Source of the DNA: CAZWCX01 sp964632945 | GTDB taxonomy: Bacteria; Planctomycetota; MHYJ01; WSZJ01; CAZWCX01 | NCBI GenBank assembly: GCA_964632945.1 | Contig: CAZWCX010000099.1 | Coordinates: forward strand, 1-28,094 | DNA: 28,094 nt | Direction of reading: 5' to 3' | Part shown: in pieces, positions 20,031 to 28,094 of the stretch | Numbering within the stretch: the stretch's first letter is position 1 | Layout: each line of letters opens with the position of its first letter | Position numbers and translations under genes: made by a program | Notes under the pieces: generated by a model | The model's input: only the letters and a program-made list of their open reading frames with translations | What the model was told of the DNA's origin: nothing | The model's database searches: none

Positions 20031-21884
20031 GGGGGGCCCCCGCCCCCCCTCCGCCGCGACATGTCCCGGGCCGTGGGGCCGGCCGAAGTCCGGCACGCGG
20101 CCGGAGAGTACTTCACTCCGGACTCCCTCACCCATCGCTTGCTCCTCTCCACCCTCGAGCCCGAACAAGTCGGGAATCCGGACGTACGGCTGATCGATCC
20201 GACCTGCGGCTCGGGAACCTTCTTGGTCGCCCATGTGGGCCACGCCCTCCGGCGCGGCGCGCGGGAAGGGATCGATCCGAATGAGACCCGCGTCCGACTC
20301 GTCGCGGCGATCATGGGGATGGACGCGAATCCCGTCGCGCTGCGGGCGGCGGAGGCGAACCTGCTGGTCGCGCTCGGCAGTTTTCCCGGCGCTCCCGACG
20401 CCCCGGTGCGCCTGCCGTTGCGCCGTCAGGACGTCCTCGACGTCGATCCCCCGGCGCATCGCTACGATGTCGCGATCGGGAACCCGCCCTGGGTGAATTG
20501 GGAAGACCTGGGCCCCGAGACCCGGACCGGCCGCCGGGCGCGCTGGGTCGAGGCGGGCCTGTTCGCCACCGTCGGGATGTCGGCGATTCTGGGTCGGGGA
20601 AAAAAAGATCTCGCGGTATTGGTGACCCTCACGGTCCTCGATCGCCTGCTTCGGGACGGCGGACGATTGGGATTCATCCTGCCGCAGAGCGTGTTTCGCT
20701 CGGCGGGCGGCGCCCGGGGGTTTCGGCGTTTCCACCTCGGGGACGGGGGACCCTTCGCCCCGGAGGGGGTGGAAGACGTGACCGCGGAACGTCCTTTCGA
20801 AGGCGCCGCCACCCGTCCCGTGCTTGCCGTGCTGGTCAAGGGGCGGACGACCGCCTATCCGGTGCCGTATCGGATCCGCCGGCCGGGAGGCGGGGTGTTC
20901 GACTGGGCATCGGAACCGGTCGACGCCGCCGACCCGACTTCCCCCTGGCTCGCCGCGCCCCCCGAGGCGTTGCCTGCGCTGCGACGCGTGCGCGGGACGT
21001 CGGCCTACCGGGCCCGGGAAGGGGCCAACACCGGCGGGGCCAACGCGGTCTACTGGCTCGAGCTGCTCGGGCCCGCGGCGGAGGGGATCTGGCGGGCGCG
21101 CAACGTGACGGCCAACGCCAAGACGCGGGTGGAATCGGTCACGGCGGAACTCGAGCCCGGGCTCGTCCATCCGCTTCTGCGCGGCCGCGACGTCGATCGC
21201 TGGCGCGCGGGCCCCTCCCTCCACCTTCTCCTCGCCCAGGACCCGGACACGCGCACCGGGATCCCGGAGGAGGTCATGCGCCGACGCTGGCCGCGGACGT
21301 TTGCCTGGCTCACCCGTTTCGAAGCCGTACTGCGCGCGCGCAAGAGCCAGGCGGTGCGCCACCTCATGTCGCGGGGGGCGTTCTACACCATGTTCGGCGT
21401 GAGCCGGTTGACGCTTGCGCCGCACAAGGTCGTTTGGCGCGAACTGGCGCACGACCTCGACGCGGCGGTCGTGGGGTCCGCCGACGCGTGCGGGGAAACG
21501 CGGCCGGTCGTCCCCGACCACACCTGCGTGTTCGTCGCCTGCGCGGGGGAGGCGGAGGCCCACTTCCTCTGCGCCGTGCTCAACTCGGCGCCCGCGCGGC
21601 TGGTGGTGCGCGGCACGATCGTGATGCACCCCGACCCCCATGTGCTCGCCGCGCTTGCCGTGCCCGCCTTCTCCGCCGCGAACCTCGTCCACTCCCGGCT
21701 CGCCGAGTTGTCGCGCGAAGCGCACCGGCGCGCGGCCGGAGGCGGCGACGGGTTGGCCGCCCTGCAGGCGGAGGTGGACGCCCAGGCCGCCCAGTTGTGG
21801 GGGATCGACGCCGGCGGGCTGGAGGGGATCCGGCTCGCCCTCGCCGGGGGAGCGGAAAAGCGGGCGCCGCGTCGGGGGCCATGA
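20031..21884 (+). CDS. N6-adenine-specific DNA methyltransferase, catalytic and target-recognition part
   Basis: The frame is open from the gap; counting from the Met at 20061 it gives 607 residues. Motif X-like 'AGEYFTPDSL' (14-23), the AdoMet-binding motif 'DPTCGSGTFL' (46-55), an acidic 'MDANPVALRAAEANL' motif, and catalytic NPPW (141-144) identify an adenine-N6 methyltransferase of the HsdM/Eco57I type. 'GGRLGFILPQSVF' (200-212) is the usual strand after the catalytic loop. The C-terminal half contains 'HPLLRGRDVDRW' and a 'NSAPARLVV' segment typical of TaqI/Eco57I-type target-recognition domains. No nuclease or helicase domain is visible here. It may be a solitary epigenetic methylase or part of a defence locus. 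Its position between two kinase genes is unusual. The true start is at 19468; 20061 is only the first Met after the gap. Confidence 0.88.
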   Translation, partial: GGPPPPLRRDMSRAVGPAEVRHAAGEYFTPDSLTHRLLLSTLEPEQVGNPDVRLIDPTCGSGTFLVAHVGHALRRGAREGIDPNETRVRLVAAIMGMDANPVALRAAEANLLVALGSFPGAPDAPVRLPLRRQDVLDVDPPAHRYDVAIGNPPWVNWEDLGPETRTGRRARWVEAGLFATVGMSAILGRGKKDLAVLVTLTVLDRLLRDGGRLGFILPQSVFRSAGGARGFRRFHLGDGGPFAPEGVEDVTAERPFEGAATRPVLAVLVKGRTTAYPVPYRIRRPGGGVFDWASEPVDAADPTSPWLAAPPEALPALRRVRGTSAYRAREGANTGGANAVYWLELLGPAAEGIWRARNVTANAKTRVESVTAELEPGLVHPLLRGRDVDRWRAGPSLHLLLAQDPDTRTGIPEEVMRRRWPRTFAWLTRFEAVLRARKSQAVRHLMSRGAFYTMFGVSRLTLAPHKVVWRELAHDLDAAVVGSADACGETRPVVPDHTCVFVACAGEAEAHFLCAVLNSAPARLVVRGTIVMHPDPHVLAALAVPAFSAANLVHSRLAELSREAHRRAAGGGDGLAALQAEVDAQAAQLWGIDAGGLEGIRLALAGGAEKRAPRRGP

Positions 21885-21902
21885 GGCGGCGCGGGAATTC
21901 GC

Positions 21903-21931
21903 TTGGGTGGGCCTCCCGCCCTCCGTAGAAT
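21903..21931 (+). promoter_or_regulatory. Promoter of the TerB-WD40 kinase gene
   Basis: TTGGGT (21903-21908), a 17-base spacer, then TAGAAT (21926-21931). The transcript should start near 21938, inside an apparent in-frame GTG extension at 21935, so the ATG at 21956 with GGGAGGA at 21945-21951 is the real start. The box context CTCC-x-TAGAATGC is shared with the promoter at 14040-14069. Confidence 0.6.
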
Positions 21932-21955
21932 GCCGTGCGTGCCCGGGAGGACTTC

Positions 21956-24900
21956 ATGCCCGAATCCCACGACATGCTGCGCTCCGTGGCCGCGGTCCTG
22001 GCCATGCGCGGCGACCTCGGCCCCACCGAACGCCGCCTGCTCGACTGGTTGCGCGAGCGCTGGGACATCGCGCCCGCGGAGGCCGAGCGCCTCGTCGCGG
22101 AAGGCAAGCGGCAGGAGAACGTGGTCCTTCCCGAGCCGACCACGCGTTCGCGCCGGGAGTGGGTTCACGCCCTCGTCTCCGCCATCGCCATCGACGGCAA
22201 GGTGTCGCAGGCGGAGTGGTCGCTGTTGCGCACCCTGGCCGAGAAGGCCGGCCTCCGGCGGAACGACGTGATCGCGCTCCTCGAAGCGGAGTTGAAGACG
22301 CGCCGATCCAATCCCGCCGGGGAACCGGCGCCGCCCCTCGCGACCACGGTGGCCGCCGGATCCTGGCCCGGTCCCGTGCTCGAGGAGACGGCCGCGATCG
22401 CGGACACCGAGGACGCGGTGCCGCTGGAATGGAATCCGGGCGATGTGTTCCTCGACCGGTACGAGGTCGTCCGCCTGCTCGGCCAGGGGGGCGTCGGCAA
22501 GGTATTCCAGGTCTACCATCGTCCCTGGCGCCTCGACCTCGCCGTGAAGATCCCCAAGCCCGAGTTCCTGCAGATGGAGGGGGCACGCGAGCACCTGGTG
22601 CGCGAGGCGGAAACCTGGGTGAATCTGCCGTTGCATCCGCACGTGGCGATGTGCCACTACGTCCGCGTCCTGGGCGGGCTGCCGCGCATCTTCGCGGAAT
22701 TCGTCGACGGCGGCAGCCTGGCGGAGGCGATTCGCTGGCGCACGCTCTATGCCGGCGGTCCGGAGGCGGCGCTCGCGCGCATCCTGGACATCGCGGTCCA
22801 GTTCGCCTGGGGCCTCGACCATGCGCACCGGCAGGGGCTCGTCCACGGCGACGTCAAGCCGGGCAACGTGCTGGTGGGGAAGGACGGGCGCGTCAAGGTG
22901 ACCGACTTCGGACTGGCGCAGGCGGTGGGCGGGCGGGAGTCGGCGGCAGGTTCGGGCGCCCCGGCGGGCGAGGACGCGGGCGGATCCTGGACCGGACTCA
23001 CACCGGCCTATTGCTCCCCGGAACAGGCGGAGTCGCGCCCGCTCACCCAGGCGACCGACGTGTGGTCGTGGGCGGTCAGCCTCCTGGAGATGTTTCACGG
23101 CGAGGTCGTCTGGCATCGCGGGCATCAGGCGGATGACGCGCTTCAGCGCTACCTGCAGCACGGGGCGATGGACCATGAGGTCCCGCCCATGCCCCCCGCA
23201 CTCGCCGATCTGCTCTTCCGCTGTCTGCGGCGGGACCCGGCGCACCGGCTGGGCAGCCTGCGGGAGGCGAGCGAGGAGTTGTGCGAGATCCACCAGCGCG
23301 CGGTCGGACGCCCGCTCGGCCGCGCCGAACCGCGTCCCGCCCTGCACCTGGCCGACGGGTTGAGCAATCGCGCCGTTTCGCTGCTCGACCTCGGACGGGC
23401 GCAGGAGGCGGAGCAGTTGCTGCGCCAGGCGCTCGACGTGGATCCCCATCACATTTACGCGACGTACCATCTGGCGCTGGAGTCGTGGCGCACCGGGAAG
23501 CGGACGGACGAGGCGGTCGTGCACCTTCTGCGCGAGGTCCAGGCGTCGCAGACCCGGACCTGGCGCGACGAGGTGCTGATCGCCTGGGTGCACCTGGAGC
23601 GGGGGGATCCGCAGCAGGCGGAAGCGGACGTACGCGAAGCAAGGGCCCTGGGGCTGGGAGACCCCGAAGCGACGGAGGAGATCTCCGATCTGGTCGACGC
23701 AGGCGGAGCGGCGTTCGCCTGTCGCCGCGCGCTCGCCGGGCACGAAGGGGTCGTGAGGGCGCTTGCGCTCTCCGCGGACGGGGCGATCGCGGTCTCCGGC
23801 GACTCGCTCGGCCGGACACGAGTGTGGGACGTCGGCACGGGGCTGCTGCGCGGCGCGTTCGAAGGCCATGTCGGGGCCGTCAACGACGTGGCGGTCACGC
23901 TGGACGGTCGCTGGGCGGTGACCGCGGGAGCGGACGGCACGTTGCGATTGTGGGACGTTGCGGCGGGTGGATGCCTGCGGACGATGGACTCCTCGCCGGA
24001 CCCGGCATGGGCGCTCGAAGTGACGCCGGACGGCCGGTTCGCGGTGGCGGCGACGGTCGAGGGACGGCTGGACGTCTGGGACCTGCCGAGCGGGCGGCGG
24101 GTGCGTCGGGGGGAGATGTCCGCGGTCCCGCCCACGTCGCTCGCGGTGGCGCGGGACGGTCGGCGGGCGATGGTCGGCGGCGCCGACGGGGTGGTCCGCG
24201 TCGTCGATTTCCTCGACGGCCGCATGCAGCAGCGGTTGGACGGACACGCGCGTCGCGTGACCGCGGTGGCCTGGACGCCGGACGGCGCCACCGCGGTGTC
24301 GGGCGCCGAGGACCGGGGCGTGCGTGTCTGGGACGTGGCGGTCGGGCGCTGCATGCGCGTGCTGGACGGACACGTCGGCGCCGTGACCGCGGTGGGGATC
24401 TCGGCCGACGGGACGCGGGCAATCTCGGCGGGGGCGGGGGGAACGCTGCGGATTTGGGAAACCGCCACGGGCCGTTGCCGGCGCACGCTGCGAAGCGAGG
24501 GCGGACCGGCCTCGCGGGTGGTGCTGCGCCCGGACGGCGGGCTCGCGGTCTCGGCGGACGCGGACCGGTCGATGCGGGTCTGGGAACTTCCCGAACGGCT
24601 GCCGGAAGCGCCCCCCATGATCGCGCGCCCGGCCCTCGCGGAAGAACTGGTGCAGCGCTGGGACGAATTCGACTCCGCGCGGGCCCGTACGCGCGCGGCG
24701 CTCGACGCGGGCGACGTGCGCACGGCGGTGGCGTCGCTCGCGGAGGCGCGCGCGGTACCCGGCTTCGAGCGCGCGCCGGAGGCCCTCGCGCTGACCGCCG
24801 AGGCCGCGCGACGCACCGCCCGCGGCGCGTTTGCGGGCGCGTGGGGAACCGACCTGCTTGAAGGACACACGGAGGAGGTGCTCTCCCTCGGCCTCTCCCG

Positions 24901-25969
24901 CGACGGACGCACCGCCGTTTCGGGGTCCGCGGACGGAACCGTCCGGGCGTGGACCCTCTCCGGGCCGGCGAACGCGCGCGTCCTCGGCGGCGACGAGGGA
25001 CCGGTCGCGGCGATGGCCTTGACGCCGGACGGAACGATCGCCGTCTCCGCAGCCGATCCGGTTGCCGGAGGAGAGGCGCGGATTCGCGTCTGGGACGTGG
25101 CGTCGGGGCGATCGCCGGGCGCGCTTCCGATCGGTCCCGAGGTCGTTCGCGCCCTGGCGATGGGTCTCGACGGGCGCAGGGTCGCCGCGCTCACCGGCGA
25201 TCGCCTCCTCGTGTGGGACCGCTCGGAGGGCGGAAAACCCCGTGTCCTGGGACCGGTGGACCCGGCGTCGTGCGCGCTCGCCTTCGCCCTGGACGGTCGC
25301 CGGTTACTCGCCGGCCTCGCCCTGTGGGACGCGGAGGAGGGGCGGCGGCTGACCGAACTCCCCGACGACCGGATTCCGGCCCTGGCCGCGTCCGTGACCC
25401 CGGGGGCGGACGCCGCCGTCACCGCCCACGCAGACGGCAGCGTGCGGCTCTGGGACCTCGGCGCCGCGTCGATCCTCGTCGTGCTGGCCGGCCATCGCGG
25501 CGCCGCCCGCGGGGTCGCGATCTCCTCCGACGGTCGCCATGCCCTCTCCGGCGGCGACGACCACGCCCTCCGGCTCTGGCACCTGGAGTCGGGGGAGTGT
25601 TTGCGCACCCTGGCCGGCCACACGGCTCCGGTCAGCGCCGTCGCGCTGACCGCCGACGTCCGCCGCGCCCTCTCCGCCGCCCGGGACGAGACCCTGCGCG
25701 CGTGGACGTTGGACTGGGCTCTCCTGCCGCGGGATCCCGCGGATTGGGAAGAGGGGGCGGGACCGTGGGTGGACGAATGGCTCGATGAGCGAGCGGCCGC
25801 CCGCACGCCGGGATCGCTCGAGATCGGGCCGTCCGACCTCGCCGCGCTGCACGACCGCCTCGCCCGCGCTGGGTACGGATGGCTGCGTTCGGAGGGCGTC
25901 GAGCGCGAAGTGCGCCGGCGCCTCGCGGCGCGGGGGGCCGGGGACGGCGGTGCGGGCGGGGCGCGGTAG
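21956..25969 (+). CDS. Cytosolic Ser/Thr kinase with TerB-like, TPR and twin WD40 propellers
   Basis: This 1337-aa protein lacks membrane helices. Residues about 66-115 resemble a TerB-type helical domain ('VSAIAIDGKVSQAEWSLLRTL'). The kinase domain (about 168-445) has GQGGVG, Lys198, catalytic loop HGDVKPGN (Asp299; the usual Arg is Gly298, a non-RD kinase), DFG (Asp317) and 'AYCSPEQ'. TPR-like helices follow at about 465-565. Two beta-propellers come next, each with seven WD40 blades by my count: about 592-885 and 968-1262, separated by a helical linker of roughly 80 residues. Typical blades read 'LDGHVGAVTAVGISADGTRAIS...LRIWE'. Non-RD kinases are often not controlled by activation-loop phosphorylation, so the scaffolds may set activity. 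The start at 21956 is supported by GGGAGGA and by the promoter position. It lies 71 bases after the methyltransferase stop. Confidence 0.92.
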   Translation: MPESHDMLRSVAAVLAMRGDLGPTERRLLDWLRERWDIAPAEAERLVAEGKRQENVVLPEPTTRSRREWVHALVSAIAIDGKVSQAEWSLLRTLAEKAGLRRNDVIALLEAELKTRRSNPAGEPAPPLATTVAAGSWPGPVLEETAAIADTEDAVPLEWNPGDVFLDRYEVVRLLGQGGVGKVFQVYHRPWRLDLAVKIPKPEFLQMEGAREHLVREAETWVNLPLHPHVAMCHYVRVLGGLPRIFAEFVDGGSLAEAIRWRTLYAGGPEAALARILDIAVQFAWGLDHAHRQGLVHGDVKPGNVLVGKDGRVKVTDFGLAQAVGGRESAAGSGAPAGEDAGGSWTGLTPAYCSPEQAESRPLTQATDVWSWAVSLLEMFHGEVVWHRGHQADDALQRYLQHGAMDHEVPPMPPALADLLFRCLRRDPAHRLGSLREASEELCEIHQRAVGRPLGRAEPRPALHLADGLSNRAVSLLDLGRAQEAEQLLRQALDVDPHHIYATYHLALESWRTGKRTDEAVVHLLREVQASQTRTWRDEVLIAWVHLERGDPQQAEADVREARALGLGDPEATEEISDLVDAGGAAFACRRALAGHEGVVRALALSADGAIAVSGDSLGRTRVWDVGTGLLRGAFEGHVGAVNDVAVTLDGRWAVTAGADGTLRLWDVAAGGCLRTMDSSPDPAWALEVTPDGRFAVAATVEGRLDVWDLPSGRRVRRGEMSAVPPTSLAVARDGRRAMVGGADGVVRVVDFLDGRMQQRLDGHARRVTAVAWTPDGATAVSGAEDRGVRVWDVAVGRCMRVLDGHVGAVTAVGISADGTRAISAGAGGTLRIWETATGRCRRTLRSEGGPASRVVLRPDGGLAVSADADRSMRVWELPERLPEAPPMIARPALAEELVQRWDEFDSARARTRAALDAGDVRTAVASLAEARAVPGFERAPEALALTAEAARRTARGAFAGAWGTDLLEGHTEEVLSLGLSRDGRTAVSGSADGTVRAWTLSGPANARVLGGDEGPVAAMALTPDGTIAVSAADPVAGGEARIRVWDVASGRSPGALPIGPEVVRALAMGLDGRRVAALTGDRLLVWDRSEGGKPRVLGPVDPASCALAFALDGRRLLAGLALWDAEEGRRLTELPDDRIPALAASVTPGADAAVTAHADGSVRLWDLGAASILVVLAGHRGAARGVAISSDGRHALSGGDDHALRLWHLESGECLRTLAGHTAPVSAVALTADVRRALSAARDETLRAWTLDWALLPRDPADWEEGAGPWVDEWLDERAAARTPGSLEIGPSDLAALHDRLARAGYGWLRSEGVEREVRRRLAARGAGDGGAGGAR

Positions 25970-26025
25970 GGGGGGCTGGACCCGCAACCTGCGCGGCGTG
26001 CTCGGATGGCGGGACGAACTCGTCC

Positions 26026-26051
26026 GGCCGGCCGTCGGAGCCGCGCCGGCC
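26026..26051. terminator. Candidate bidirectional hairpin between convergent genes
   Basis: GGCCGGC (26026-26032) and GCCGGCC (26045-26051) form a perfect seven-base-pair stem with a 12-base loop in the 173-base gap between the 3' ends of the WD40 kinase gene and spoVR. No T-tract is present on either side. Confidence 0.33.
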
Positions 26052-26142
26052 CGCCATGCCGGAGTTCGCGAAACCCGCCGTCCGCTTCGTCCCCATCTGC
26101 GCGGCCTGCGGCGGACCGGTGAGCCGAATCGGATCCACGCCG

Positions 26143-27636
26143 TCACGCCGACGCCACCGTCCGATCGTGGTGCTTCTCGCCGTCGAACGAAAGCAGTTTC
26201 TTTTCCCCCTCGAGCTCGGTCTCGAGGTGCACCGGGCGCCCCCAGACGCGCTGAATGTTGCGGAGCGTGTCCTTCGCCTCCCGCAGGTCGATGTCCATGT
26301 ACTCGTGGGTGTGCGCGAGCAGCAGTTCGCCGCGGTTGGAGTAGTTCCCGTCCACCACGTGAATGATCGGGGTGCCGCGGTTGGTGAGGTGGAAGAGGAG
26401 TTCCTGCTTGACCTTCTTGAAGTCGCGGTCGGCGATCTCGTAGCGGTTGGTCTGCGAGTTGAACCGGTAGACGAACAGCTTCTGCTCCTTGGCGAAGTCC
26501 TCGGTGAGGAACTCGTCGATGAACATGACGTCGTTGTAGATCTTGCGCACTTCGAAGACCTTCTGGCGACCGAGGCCGAGCTTCTTGTCCCAGGCCTTGC
26601 GCGCGCGCGACTCGTCGCAGGCGTCCCATTCCTTGCCGAAGGCGCCGCGATTCCAGCGGTCCTCGATGTCGCGGAAGAGCTCGAGGCCGACCTTGTACGG
26701 GTTGAGCTGGCCGGGGCGCATTCCCATCGTCGCGGAGTGATTGTCGGCGAAGTCGACGATCTCGGCGTCGTTGCAGATCCGCTCGGTCATGAGCCTCGAG
26801 TGCCAGAAGCTCGCCCAGCCCTCGTTCATGATCTTGGTCATCGCCTGCGGCGCGAAGTAGTACGCCTCCTCCCGCACGATCGAGAGTACATCGCGCTGCC
26901 AGGCCTCGAGCGGGGCATACTCGATCAGGAACAGGAGCACGTCCTTCTCGCGCCGCTCGGGGAAGTGCTTGCGGCGCTTGACCGCCTGGTCGATCTTCTT
27001 GCGCTGCGCCTCGAGGAACTCCGGCGGGTTGACGAACCGGTCCATGTACCCCTTGCTCTTCAGCTTGCGCGGCGTGTCGATCGGCTCTTCCGCCTCCAGA
27101 ATCTCCAGCCGCGTGCGGCGCTTCTGCGGCGAATAGACCGAGTGCACGTCGATCAGGTTCTCGAGCGACAGGCAGGCGTCGGTGAACTGTTCCACCTCGG
27201 TCTCGCCGTGGCGCTCGACGTAGCGGCGCAGGCGGGTGCCGTGGTTGGCCATCTCGTCGATCATGCGCCGGTTCGTCTGCGAGAACCAGAGGTTGTTCTT
27301 GAAGAAGTCGGAGTGACCCATGACGTGGGCCATGACCATCTTCTGGTCGAGCAGGGAGTTGCTCTTGAGGAGATAGGCGTAGCAGGGGTCGTTGTTGATC
27401 ACCAGTTCGTAGATCTTCTGCAGCCCGTAGGTGTACCCCTTCTGGAGCGACTCGTACTCCATGCCGTAGCGCCAGTGGGGGTAGCGGGTGGGAAAGCCGC
27501 CGTAGGCGGCCACTTCGTTCATCTCGTCCCAGTCGACGATCTCGAACCGGGTCTCGAAGAAGTCGAGGCCCAGCGCGCGCGCCTCCCGCTCGATGGTCTG
27601 CTGCCAGCGGTAGAGTTCGGTGCCGATGCTCGCCAC
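26143..27636 (-). CDS. spoVR: SpoVR family protein
   Basis: This 497-aa protein is collinear with the SpoVR/YcgB family over its whole length, including 'FFETRFEIVDWDEMNEVAAYGG', 'FPTRYPHWRYGMEYE', 'YELVINNDPCYAYL', 'MAHVMGHSDFFKNN' and 'IMNEGWASFWHSRLM'. In Bacillus the family is linked to spore cortex formation; in enterobacteria YcgB is tied to stationary-phase stress together with the PrkA-type kinase YeaG and YeaH. The biochemical activity is not established. The start is a GTG at 27636; the ATG at 27644 is out of frame, and an AAGGGGA ribosome site lies nine bases upstream inside the yeaH end. The gene follows yeaH by four bases and is certainly in the same operon. Confidence 0.96.
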   Translation of the reverse strand: MASIGTELYRWQQTIEREARALGLDFFETRFEIVDWDEMNEVAAYGGFPTRYPHWRYGMEYESLQKGYTYGLQKIYELVINNDPCYAYLLKSNSLLDQKMVMAHVMGHSDFFKNNLWFSQTNRRMIDEMANHGTRLRRYVERHGETEVEQFTDACLSLENLIDVHSVYSPQKRRTRLEILEAEEPIDTPRKLKSKGYMDRFVNPPEFLEAQRKKIDQAVKRRKHFPERREKDVLLFLIEYAPLEAWQRDVLSIVREEAYYFAPQAMTKIMNEGWASFWHSRLMTERICNDAEIVDFADNHSATMGMRPGQLNPYKVGLELFRDIEDRWNRGAFGKEWDACDESRARKAWDKKLGLGRQKVFEVRKIYNDVMFIDEFLTEDFAKEQKLFVYRFNSQTNRYEIADRDFKKVKQELLFHLTNRGTPIIHVVDGNYSNRGELLLAHTHEYMDIDLREAKDTLRNIQRVWGRPVHLETELEGEKKLLSFDGEKHHDRTVASA

Positions 27637-27640
27637 GGGG

Positions 27641-28094
27641 TCATTTCCCCTTCTTGAGGAAGTCCTTGATCGAGTCGTAAATGCCGTCCTTGTCGCGGAT
27701 CTCGCTGGTGATCAGGCGCTCATCGCCGCCGAAGCGCTCGTCGAGGTCGCGCTTGAACTGGCCGCTGCCGTACGCGCTCTTGACCTGGCCGTAGCAGAAG
27801 ACGTTGCACTTGGTCATGAGCTCGTTTTCGAGGAGCGTCAGGCAGTGGCGGGTGTCTTCGCTGCCCCAGTTGTCGCCGTCCGAGAAGTGGAAGGGATAGA
27901 TGTTCCACTCGTACGGGTCGAAGTCGCGCTTGACGATCTCGTTGCACAGGACGTAGGCGGAGGAGATCTTGGTCCCGCCGCATTCTTTCACGTGGTAGAA
28001 GGTGTGCTGGTCGACCTCGCGCGCGACCGCGTCGTGGACGATGTAGCGGATCTCGAGCTTCTTGTACTGGGAGCGCAGCCAGGTGTCGATCCAG
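27641..28094 (-). CDS. yeaH: YeaH/YhbH (DUF444) family protein, C-terminal part
   Basis: The frame is open to the right edge; 150 residues plus stop are visible, beginning 'WIDTWLRSQYKKLEIRYIV' and containing 'HDAVAREVDQHTFYH', 'KECGGTKISSAY', 'YPFHFSDGDNWGSEDT' and 'CNVFCYGQVKSAYGSG', diagnostic for the C-terminal half of DUF444. The missing N-terminal part (full members are about 400-430 aa) lies beyond the window. DUF444 proteins are encoded with PrkA-type kinase and SpoVR; E. coli YeaH works with YeaG. The gap to spoVR is only four bases, so translation is probably coupled. The prkA gene is expected just upstream, outside the window. Confidence 0.94.
   Translation of the reverse strand, partial: WIDTWLRSQYKKLEIRYIVHDAVAREVDQHTFYHVKECGGTKISSAYVLCNEIVKRDFDPYEWNIYPFHFSDGDNWGSEDTRHCLTLLENELMTKCNVFCYGQVKSAYGSGQFKRDLDERFGGDERLITSEIRDKDGIYDSIKDFLKKGK

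Noticed and set aside
21935..21955. GTG start seven codons upstream for the TerB-WD40 kinase
   Set aside because: The predicted transcript start is about 21938 and the GGGAGGA ribosome site would lie inside the coding region.
21383..24868. 1161-codon minus-strand open frame opposite the methyltransferase and kinase
   Set aside because: No domain signature; the plus strand encodes recognisable motifs throughout.
26056..26160. Possible small zinc-ribbon peptide MPEFAKPAVRFVPICAACGG
   Set aside because: Only one CxxC pair is present, there is no ribosome site, and the frame continues antisense into spoVR, so it is probably chance.

Overview
The window is very GC-rich, with almost every third codon position G or C. 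It looks like a chromosomal segment of a bacterium of the Planctomycetota or a close relative. The case rests on protein style: three very large Hanks-type Ser/Thr kinases fused to TPR, FG-GAP/PQQ-like and WD40 repeats; a membrane protein with the planctomycete-type N-terminus 'FSLRTLLL'; and a C-terminal 'YNLAC...DPDLESLR.DPRW' TPR ending that I know from planctomycete kinases. No rRNA, tRNA or CRISPR array is visible. A run of 10 N at 20019-20028 shows that this is a scaffolded, probably metagenomic, assembly.

Layout. (1) 1-54: probable right end of an insertion sequence, stopping exactly at a CTAG that also supplies the stop codon of the next gene. (2) 51-6340, minus strand: a 1734-aa membrane kinase carrying an extraordinary array of 46-residue TPR-like units, preceded upstream by a secreted HtrA-like protein that has lost its catalytic His and Ser. 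(3) 6341-6818: intergenic region with several perfect inverted repeats. (4) 6819-9494, plus strand: a membrane-anchored WD40 protein, then a receiver-PilZ-like protein with a near-perfect sigma70-type promoter. (5) 9616-13999, minus strand: a three-gene operon for an ECF-type transporter core (fused double ATPase, EcfT, translationally coupled propeller lipoprotein) with no substrate-binding S component. (6) 14006-14069: two back-to-back promoters; the leftward one would give a leaderless mRNA. (7) 14115-25969, plus strand: a secreted PDZ-thioredoxin fusion, a transmembrane kinase with a 13-loop calcium-type propeller, an N6-adenine DNA methyltransferase split by the assembly gap, and a cytosolic kinase with TerB-like, TPR and two seven-bladed WD40 domains. 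(8) 26143-28094, minus strand: SpoVR and the 3' part of its usual partner YeaH/DUF444.

How it may work together. Most genes read as signal reception and transduction: three kinases with different repeat-based sensor or scaffold domains, an atypical receiver protein, and several beta-propellers in different compartments. The most intriguing unit is kinase - DNA methyltransferase - kinase (15097-25969), loosely reminiscent of the kinase plus methyltransferase pairing in phage growth limitation (Pgl) systems but lacking its other components. The most distinctive sequence-level signal is the rigid 46-residue TPR periodicity in the first kinase. SpoVR-YeaH normally act with the PrkA kinase, which should lie just beyond the right edge.
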